Of a stretch of 64,000 nucleotides of DNA, positions 58,410 through 64,000 are shown piece after piece (the stretch's first letter is position 1; each line of letters starts with the position of its first letter). Position numbers and translations under genes: made by a program. Source of the stretch: Rugamonas rubra (GTDB lineage Bacteria; Pseudomonadota; Gammaproteobacteria; Burkholderiales; Burkholderiaceae_D); the NCBI RefSeq assembly GCF_900114705.1, contig NZ_FOTW01000019.1, forward strand, positions 62,001 through 126,000, read 5' to 3'. The notes beneath the pieces are model-generated. The model ran no database searches and was not told the origin of the DNA. It saw nothing but the letters and a program-made list of their open reading frames with translations.

Positions 58410-60008
58410 ATGACCATTGCCAAACGCTTATACATCCTGATCATCACCGTGGTGATCGGCCTGGCCGCGCTGGCCGGACTGGGCATGTACCAGATGACCG
58501 TGGTGTACGCCGGCGCCAACTACGCCAACGTCAACACCGTGCCCAGCCTGCTGTTGCTGGACGAGGCCTTCGCCGCCACCGCGCAGTTGCGCACGCAGGC
58601 CTGGCAATACATGGCGCTGAGCGATCCGGCCAAGCGGGCCGAGATGGCCAAGGCAATGGACGCGGCCCACGCCAAGACCATCGCGGCGTTCGACAAGTAC
58701 CAGAAGGAGTATCTTTCCAATGCGGTCGACAAGGCCGACCTGGACGCCGACCGCAAGGCGCTGGCGGACTACGATGTCCTGCGCGGCAAGGTGGTGGCGC
58801 TGGCCGACGGGGGCAAGGGCGACGAGGCGCGCGACCTGCTGTTGTCGCAGCAGTCGGTGCTGGCCAAGCTGGGTGACGCCTTGGACGCGCACCGCCAGTT
58901 CAACGCCGACCTCGGCGCCCAAGGCGCCAGGGACGCCGAGGCGACGCTGGCGCGCGCCAAGCTGCTGTCGAGCGCCATCGCGCTGGCGATCATCGCCGCC
59001 GTCGCCGCCATGGGCCTGCTACTGGTCAAGCGCATCGTCGGCGCGCTGATGCAGGCGGTCGGCATCGCCGAGGCGGTGGCCGGCGGCGACCTGACCTGCC
59101 ACATCGAGGCGCGCGGCAGCGACGAGACGGCCCAGTTGATGCGCGCCTTGAAGCGCATGACCGACAGCCTGGTGCAGATCGTCGGCCAGGTGCGCAGCGG
59201 CACCGACACCATCGCCACCGCCTCCGGCCAGATCGCCAGCGGCAACCTCGACCTGTCGTCGCGCACCGAGCAGCAGGCCAGCTCGCTCGAGGAGACCGCC
59301 TCGTCGATGGAGGAGCTGACCTCCACCGTCAAGCAGAACGCCGCCAACGCGCGCCAGGCCAGCCAGCTGGCCGTGTCGGCCTCCGACGTGGCGCTGCGCG
59401 GCGGCGCCGTGGTGAGCCAGGTGATCGACACGATGGGCTCGATCGACGCCTCGGCCAAGAAGATCGTCGACATCATCGGCGTCATCGACGGCATCGCCTT
59501 CCAGACCAACATCCTGGCCTTGAACGCGGCGGTGGAGGCGGCGCGCGCCGGCGAGCAGGGCAGAGGCTTCGCGGTGGTCGCCTCGGAGGTGCGCAACCTG
59601 GCGCAGCGCTCGGCGGCGGCGGCCAAGGAGATCAAGACCCTGATCAGCGACTCGGTCGAGCAGGTCGACGCCGGCAGCAAGCTGGTCAACCAGGCCGGCG
59701 CGACGATGGACGAGGTGGTCGCCAGCGTGCGCCGGGTGAGCGCCGTGATCGGCGAGATCAGCATGGCCAGCCAGGAGCAGACCTCGGGCATCGAGCAGAT
59801 CAATCAGGCGGTGACGCAGATGGACACCGTGACCCAGCAGAACGCCGCGCTGGTGGAGGAGGCGGCGGCCGCCGCCGCCTCGCTGCAGGACCAGGCCGGC
59901 CTGCTGGCCCAGGTGGTGAGCACCTTCCGCCTGAACCTGGCGGCGGTGCGGCCGGCCTTGCCGGGCCAGCCGCGCGGCAGCGCCGCGCCGGCGCTGATCG
60001 GCCGCTGA
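58410..60008 (+). CDS. Methyl-accepting chemotaxis protein
   Basis: A 532-residue chemoreceptor. TM1 (residues about 7-29), a periplasmic four-helix-bundle (4HB_MCP) sensor (about 30-185), TM2 (about 190-210), a HAMP domain (RIVGALMQAVGIAEAVAGGDLT) and the signalling domain with the conserved hairpin tip DGIAFQTNILALNAAVEAARAGEQGRGFAVVASEVRNLAQRSAAAAKEI. The C-terminus lacks a CheR-docking pentapeptide. It signals to CheA/CheW to steer swimming; the ligand is unknown. ATG 58410 follows GGGAGCTGAG; the ATG at 58398 would place that site inside the gene. Confidence 0.95.
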   Translation: MTIAKRLYILIITVVIGLAALAGLGMYQMTVVYAGANYANVNTVPSLLLLDEAFAATAQLRTQAWQYMALSDPAKRAEMAKAMDAAHAKTIAAFDKYQKEYLSNAVDKADLDADRKALADYDVLRGKVVALADGGKGDEARDLLLSQQSVLAKLGDALDAHRQFNADLGAQGARDAEATLARAKLLSSAIALAIIAAVAAMGLLLVKRIVGALMQAVGIAEAVAGGDLTCHIEARGSDETAQLMRALKRMTDSLVQIVGQVRSGTDTIATASGQIASGNLDLSSRTEQQASSLEETASSMEELTSTVKQNAANARQASQLAVSASDVALRGGAVVSQVIDTMGSIDASAKKIVDIIGVIDGIAFQTNILALNAAVEAARAGEQGRGFAVVASEVRNLAQRSAAAAKEIKTLISDSVEQVDAGSKLVNQAGATMDEVVASVRRVSAVIGEISMASQEQTSGIEQINQAVTQMDTVTQQNAALVEEAAAAAASLQDQAGLLAQVVSTFRLNLAAVRPALPGQPRGSAAPALIGR

Positions 60009-60025
60009 TCGGCCGCTGATCGGCC
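59993..60025 (+). repeat. 11-bp tandem repeat across the chemoreceptor stop codon
   Basis: Three perfect units of GCTGATCGGCC span the end of the gene; the stop TGA lies in the second unit. A change in copy number would alter the C-terminus. Confidence 0.85.
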
Positions 60026-60091
60026 GCCGAGCGGCGGGCGGCCCGGCCGCGCCCGGCCCTGCGGCCGCGTCGGCCGCGCAGCATCCCAACC

Positions 60092-60123
60092 ACGCCGCCC
60101 CCGGCCCGGGGCGGCGTTGTTGT
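60092..60123 (+). terminator. Terminator of the chemoreceptor gene
   Basis: A 10-bp GC-rich stem ACGCCGCCCC / GGGGCGGCGT with a 6-base loop is followed by TGTTGTTGTT, a weak U-rich tail. Confidence 0.7.
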
Positions 60124-60307
60124 TGGCCGGCGCAGAGTTTCCCTGCCCGGCGGCGCAATGCGCGCCAGCGAACATACCGTCCCTTGGGGCGCGTGGAATA
60201 GTGGCCGCACTGGCTTGCTGCTGAGTGGCGGGCCAGTGTCGTCGATCCGGTGGGTGAGTCCATCCGCCGGCAATCGACGCCACCAGCGCACATCAAGGAA
60301 CCACGCC

Positions 60308-62083
60308 ATGAACGTCCTCAAGGGATACCTACAACAACCCATCCTGTCGTTCGGCCTCGTGCTGGCCATGCTGGTCGCCGGCTGCGGCGGCTCGGACCAG
60401 GGACGTGAGCCGATCCTCGGCCTGCCCGCCGCCGAACTGGTGGCGCTGGCCGTCACGCCGGTCAGCGCATCGGTCGCGCAGGGCCTGAGCCAGCAGTTCG
60501 TCGCCACCGCCACCTACGCCGACCGTTCGACCCAGGATGTCAGCGCGACGGCGCAGTGGAGTTCGGCCGCGCCGGCCACCGCCAGCGTCAACGCCGCCAG
60601 CGGCCTGGCGCTAGGCCTGGCCGGCGGCAGCGCCGCGATCAGCGCCAACTTCGGCGGCAAGAGCGCGGCGGCGACGCTGACCGTGCTGCCGCCGGCCCTG
60701 CTGTCGCTGGCGCTGGCACCGGCCAACCCGGCCATCGCCATCGGCGCCGCGCAGCAGTTCACCGTGCTCGGCAAATACAGCGACGGCAGCAGCCGCGACC
60801 TCGGCGCCAACGCCAGCTTCGCCTCGGCCAGCCCGCTGGTCGCCAGCATCGGCGCGGCCAACGGCCTGGCCGTCGGCCTGACCGCCGGCGCTAGCGTCGT
60901 CAGCGTCAGCGCCGGCGGCCTTGCCGCCAGCACCACGCTGACCGTCAACTCGGCGGCGCTGCTGTCGATCGCCCTGACGCCGCAGAACCCCGTGCTGCAA
61001 CTGGGCGCCACGCGCCAGCTCGCCGTCACCGCCAGCTACGCCGACGGCAGCTCGGCCGACGTCAGCAACGCCAGCGTCTTCAGTGCCGCCAACCCGGCCG
61101 TCGCCAGTAGCAGCGCCGGCGGCTTGGTGGCCGGCGTCGCCGTCGGCAGCGGCCAGGTCAGCGCCAGCTTCGGCGGCCAGAGCGCCAGCACCACCGTCAC
61201 CGTCGCCAACGTCACGCTGAGCAGCATCGCCGTGACCCCGGCCACGGCCAGCGTGGTGGTCGGCGCCGGCCAGCAGTTCGTCGCCACCGCCACCTACTCG
61301 GACAACTCGACGGCGATCATCAGCAACACCGCCGTCTGGAGCTCGAACGCCCCGCTGGTCGGCAGCGTCAACGGCAGCGGCACGGCCAGCGGCGTCGCCG
61401 TCGGCAGCGCCACCATCAGCGCCAGCGCCGCCGGCAAGTCGGGCAGCGCGCTGCTGACCGTCGGCGCCACGCCGCCGCCGCCGGCGACCTCGCTGAACCT
61501 GGGCCGCGCCGCCAGCTTCGCCGTGTTGGCCGGCACTTCGATCACCAACAACTCGGGCGGCACCACGCTGGTCTCCGGCGACGTCGGCTCGCCGTCGCAA
61601 ACGGTCGATCCGACCCAGGCCGCCGGCTACACCAACTACAAGTCCGGCGCTATCCTGAGCGGCGCGCTGGCCGACCTGCAGGTCGCCATCAGCGACGCCA
61701 ACGGCCGCACTTGCGACGTCAGCTTCGCCGGCGGCATCGACCTGGGCGGCCTGACGCTGCCGCCGGGCGTCTACTGCTACGCCGGCGCGATCAACATCAC
61801 CGGCACGCTGACGCTGAACGGCCCCGGCGTCTACATCTTCCGCAGCGCCTTGACGCTGGACGCCACCGCCAACGCCATCGTTGCGCTGAACAACGGCGCC
61901 ACGGCGGCCGACGTGAACTGGCTGCCGGTCGGTCCGACCACGCTGGGCGCCAACGCCGTCTTCAAGGGCAACGTGCTGGGCCAGGCCGCCGCCATCACCG
62001 TCGGCGACAACACCACGCTGCTCAACGGCCGCGTGCTGAGCGCCGCCGCCGTCACGCTGCGCAACAACCAGATCGCCAAGTAA
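60308..62083 (+). CDS. Lipoprotein with four Ig-like domains and a DUF3494 ice-binding-type domain
   Basis: A 591-residue lipoprotein. The lipobox LVAG-Cys26 predicts lipid attachment after signal peptidase II. Four bacterial Ig-like (BIG2) repeats follow, each with a core such as LVALAVTPVSASVAQGLSQQF or LSSIAVTPATASVVVGAGQQF and a TLTV-type end (about 45-390). The C-terminus (about 394-591) is a DUF3494 beta-helix: NLGRAASFAVLAGTSITN, GDVGSPSQT, GLTLPPGVYCYAGAINITGTLTL, YIFRSALTL and NVLGQAAAITVGDNTTLLNGRVLS. DUF3494 proteins bind ice or act as surface adhesins. An OmpA protein is encoded 24 bp downstream, so the pair may work together at the outer membrane. Confidence 0.88.
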   Translation: MNVLKGYLQQPILSFGLVLAMLVAGCGGSDQGREPILGLPAAELVALAVTPVSASVAQGLSQQFVATATYADRSTQDVSATAQWSSAAPATASVNAASGLALGLAGGSAAISANFGGKSAAATLTVLPPALLSLALAPANPAIAIGAAQQFTVLGKYSDGSSRDLGANASFASASPLVASIGAANGLAVGLTAGASVVSVSAGGLAASTTLTVNSAALLSIALTPQNPVLQLGATRQLAVTASYADGSSADVSNASVFSAANPAVASSSAGGLVAGVAVGSGQVSASFGGQSASTTVTVANVTLSSIAVTPATASVVVGAGQQFVATATYSDNSTAIISNTAVWSSNAPLVGSVNGSGTASGVAVGSATISASAAGKSGSALLTVGATPPPPATSLNLGRAASFAVLAGTSITNNSGGTTLVSGDVGSPSQTVDPTQAAGYTNYKSGAILSGALADLQVAISDANGRTCDVSFAGGIDLGGLTLPPGVYCYAGAINITGTLTLNGPGVYIFRSALTLDATANAIVALNNGATAADVNWLPVGPTTLGANAVFKGNVLGQAAAITVGDNTTLLNGRVLSAAAVTLRNNQIAK

Positions 62084-62106
62084 CGCCCACCCAGACAGGA
62101 CACCAC

Positions 62107-63255
62107 ATGAACTCCGTAAAAACCATCCTCACCCTGGGCGCCTTGGCGGCCGCCATGCTGGCCGCCGGCGCGGTCCGCGCCGAGGACACCTTCATCAACC
62201 CCGAGTGGGCCAACAGCGCCTGGTACATCGGCGCCGGCGTCGGCCAGTCGCGCGCCAGCATCGACCAGGAGCGCCTGGCGCGCAGCCTGGCCGCGCACGG
62301 CGCCACCGTCACCTCGTTCAGCACCGACGAGCGCGACACCGGCTACAAGCTGCTGCTCGGCCGCCAGTTGAACCGCTACCTGGCGGTGGAGGGCGGCTAC
62401 TTCGACCACGGCAAGTTCAGCTTCCATTCGACCACCAGCGGCGGCGGCGTGCTCGACGGCGAGGCCAGCTTCCGTGGCATGAACCTCGACCTGCTCGGCC
62501 AGCTGCCGCTGTCCGAGCGCTGGTCGCTGCTGGGCCGGGCCGGCATGCAGTACGCCCGCAGCAGCACGCGCTTCGGCGGCAACCGCCTGCTGGCGGTGAG
62601 CGATCCCGAGTCGAGCGAGCGCAAGCTCGGCGCCAAGCTCGGCGTCGGCCTCGAGTACAGGTTCAGCGAGGCGCTGGCGCTGCGCGGCGAGGCCGAGCGC
62701 CACCGCGTCAACGACGCGGTCGGCAACCGCGGCGACGTCGACCTGTATTCGCTCAGCCTGGTCTACAAGCTGGGCCGGCCGAGCAGCGCGGCGCCGCGCG
62801 CCTATGTGGCGGAGGCGGCGCCGGCCGCTCCGGCGCCCGTGCCGGTGCCGCTGGTGGTGGCGCCGCAAGTGGCCGCCGCGCCGGCGCCGACCGCCGAGAA
62901 GGTCACCCTGGCCGCCGACGCGCTGTTCGACTTCGACCGCGCCGTCGTCAAACCGGACGGCAAGGCGGCGCTCGACGCGCTGCTGGCCAAGCAGCAGGGC
63001 GTCACCGTCGAGGTGATGGTCAGCGTCGGCCACACCGACTCGGTCGGCGCCGCCGAGTACAACCAGCGCCTGTCGCAGCGCCGCGCCGAGGCGGTCAAGG
63101 CCTACCTGGTGTCGACCGGGCTGGACCCGGCGCGCATCTACACCGAGGGCAAGGGCGAGACGCAGCCGGCGGCCGACAACCGCAGCGCCGCCGGCCGCGC
63201 GCAGAACCGCCGCGTCACCGTCGAAGTGGTCGGCACGCGCAGCGTCGCCAAGTAG
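62107..63255 (+). CDS. OmpA-family outer-membrane protein
   Basis: A 382-residue protein with a signal peptide (residues 1-25, ending VRA), an 8-stranded beta-barrel of the OmpA N-terminal type (WYIGAGVGQSRASI ... LGRQLNRYLAVEGGYFDHGKF ... VGLEYRFSEALALRGEAERHRV ... YSLSLVYKLGR), an Ala/Pro hinge, and a C-terminal OmpA/MotB peptidoglycan-binding domain (about 275-378) with DALFDFDRAVVKPDG, GHTDSVGAAEYNQRLSQRRAEAVKAYLV and GRAQNRRVTVEV. It links the outer membrane to the cell wall. It is 24 bp behind the ice-binding-type lipoprotein, so they form an operon. Confidence 0.94.
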   Translation: MNSVKTILTLGALAAAMLAAGAVRAEDTFINPEWANSAWYIGAGVGQSRASIDQERLARSLAAHGATVTSFSTDERDTGYKLLLGRQLNRYLAVEGGYFDHGKFSFHSTTSGGGVLDGEASFRGMNLDLLGQLPLSERWSLLGRAGMQYARSSTRFGGNRLLAVSDPESSERKLGAKLGVGLEYRFSEALALRGEAERHRVNDAVGNRGDVDLYSLSLVYKLGRPSSAAPRAYVAEAAPAAPAPVPVPLVVAPQVAAAPAPTAEKVTLAADALFDFDRAVVKPDGKAALDALLAKQQGVTVEVMVSVGHTDSVGAAEYNQRLSQRRAEAVKAYLVSTGLDPARIYTEGKGETQPAADNRSAAGRAQNRRVTVEVVGTRSVAK

Positions 63256-63295
63256 TTCCCGCCGCCGCGTCGGTTCCGCCGCGGCGGCGGCCGGC

Positions 63296-64000
63296 TCAGG
63301 CGGCCTGAACCGCCGACGCCCGCGCCGGCCCGTCCGCCAGCCTGGCCAGCAGGTCCTCCAGCGGCATGGCGCGGCCGTACAAATATCCCTGTAAGCAAGC
63401 GCAGCCGTTGGCCGTCAAAAAATCGGCCTGCGCCTGCGTCTCCACGCCCTCGGCCACCACGCGCAGGCCGAGGTGGCGCGCCATCGCCAGGATCGCCTGG
63501 ACGATGGCCTTGTCGCTGGCGTCGTCCGGCGTGTCGCGCACGAAGCTGCGGTCGATCTTCAGCTCGTACAGCGGCATCTTCTTCAGGTAGGCCAGGCTGG
63601 AATAGCCGGTGCCGAAATCGTCGATGGAAAAGCGCAGGCCCATCGCCGCCAGCTCGTGCATGCGGGCGATGGTCTCGTCGAGCTTCTCGATCAGCAGGCC
63701 CTCGGTCACCTCGAGGATCAGCAGCGCGGCCGGCGCGCCGCTGGCGGCCAGGGTGCGCCGCACCTGCGCCACGAAGTCGTCCTGGCGGAACTGGCTGGGG
63801 CTGACGTTGACCGACAGCGGCAGCGGCCGCCCGGCCGCCTGCAGCCGCAGCACGGCGGCGCAGGCCTGCTGCAGCGCCCACAGGCCGAGCTGGCGGATCA
63901 GGCCGCACTCCTCGGCCACCGGGATGAACACCGCCGGCGCCACCATGCTGCCGTCGGCGCGGCGCCAGCGCATCAACAGCTCGGCGCCGACCACCGCGCC
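63296..64000 (-). CDS. EAL-domain cyclic-di-GMP phosphodiesterase (C-terminal part)
   Basis: The C-terminal 234 residues of a gene that continues past the right edge. The EAL domain is nearly complete and its catalytic residues are present: Glu in GAELLMRW (the EAL motif reads ELL), Asn in NVSPSQF, Glu in LEVTEG, Asp-Asp in DDFGTGYSS, Lys in ELKIDRSF and Glu in AEGVET. It should cleave c-di-GMP to pGpG and oppose the diguanylate cyclase at 19287. The N-terminal sensor or GGDEF part is outside the window. It is convergent with the ompA-like gene. Confidence 0.93.
   Translation of the reverse strand, partial: GAVVGAELLMRWRRADGSMVAPAVFIPVAEECGLIRQLGLWALQQACAAVLRLQAAGRPLPLSVNVSPSQFRQDDFVAQVRRTLAASGAPAALLILEVTEGLLIEKLDETIARMHELAAMGLRFSIDDFGTGYSSLAYLKKMPLYELKIDRSFVRDTPDDASDKAIVQAILAMARHLGLRVVAEGVETQAQADFLTANGCACLQGYLYGRAMPLEDLLARLADGPARASAVQAA

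Overview
The window is a GC-rich (roughly 70%) bacterial chromosome segment. Three PEP-CTERM surface proteins, TonB, LysR, HxlR and c-di-GMP genes, a long-form isocitrate lyase, two tRNA-Phe genes and many secreted peptidases fit a Burkholderiales bacterium, most likely Oxalobacteraceae (Massilia/Duganella/Rugamonas/Janthinobacterium-like). That placement is inferred from gene content and codon style, not from a search.

Layout. 1-2.8 kb: the end of a DbpA-domain RNA helicase, then a TnsB-like protein whose DDE residues appear to be replaced. 2.8-7.9 kb: a probable sigma-54 operon of a Tat-exported FAD amine oxidase, a cytochrome c and a TonB-dependent receptor. 8-16 kb: a hydrolase, a MazG-type pyrophosphohydrolase, a GNAT enzyme, a cysteine-free C-type lectin/DUF4214 protein, a ParA ATPase, a divergent RelA/SpoT-like synthetase, and a divergent MFS/LysR pair. 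16-20.5 kb: aceA, a degenerate tRNA-like element, a VapBC-type toxin-antitoxin pair, a frameshifted VOC gene and a diguanylate cyclase. 20.5-24.7 kb: a phospholipase C/PEP-CTERM operon with a possible Pho box, then a small mobile-looking patch (IS66 remnant, broken tRNA-Phe copy, AbrB-like/CcdB toxin-antitoxin pair) ending at an intact tRNA-Phe.

24.8-33.8 kb: two M20 peptidases, an S9 peptidase, an MFS transporter, a DUF4214 protein and a hemerythrin-like protein. 34.2-37 kb: a tightly overlapping methyltransferase-sulfotransferase-arginase-fold operon of unknown product. 37-39.2 kb: a MerR/B12-fold regulator with 11-bp-phased repeats in its promoter, and a renalase-like flavoprotein. 39.4-48.6 kb: an S9 peptidase, an M1 aminopeptidase, a large S8 subtilase and a PEP-CTERM protein. 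49-54.6 kb: a NeuD-like acyltransferase, a glycosyltransferase, a PEP-CTERM protein, DUF2058 and GST. 54.7-58.1 kb is a lower-GC patch with an HxlR regulator, SRPBCC, an orphan binding protein, a coiled-coil protein and a second tRNA-Phe. 58.4-64 kb: a chemoreceptor, an Ig-like/DUF3494 ice-binding-type lipoprotein, an OmpA protein and a partial EAL phosphodiesterase.

The overall picture is a polymer-degrading soil or water bacterium with heavy secreted proteolysis, surface proteins and c-di-GMP signalling. The most unusual elements are the RelA/SpoT-like protein, the catalytically degenerate TnsB, the AbrB-CcdB pair beside a split tRNA, and the methyltransferase-sulfotransferase-arginase operon.
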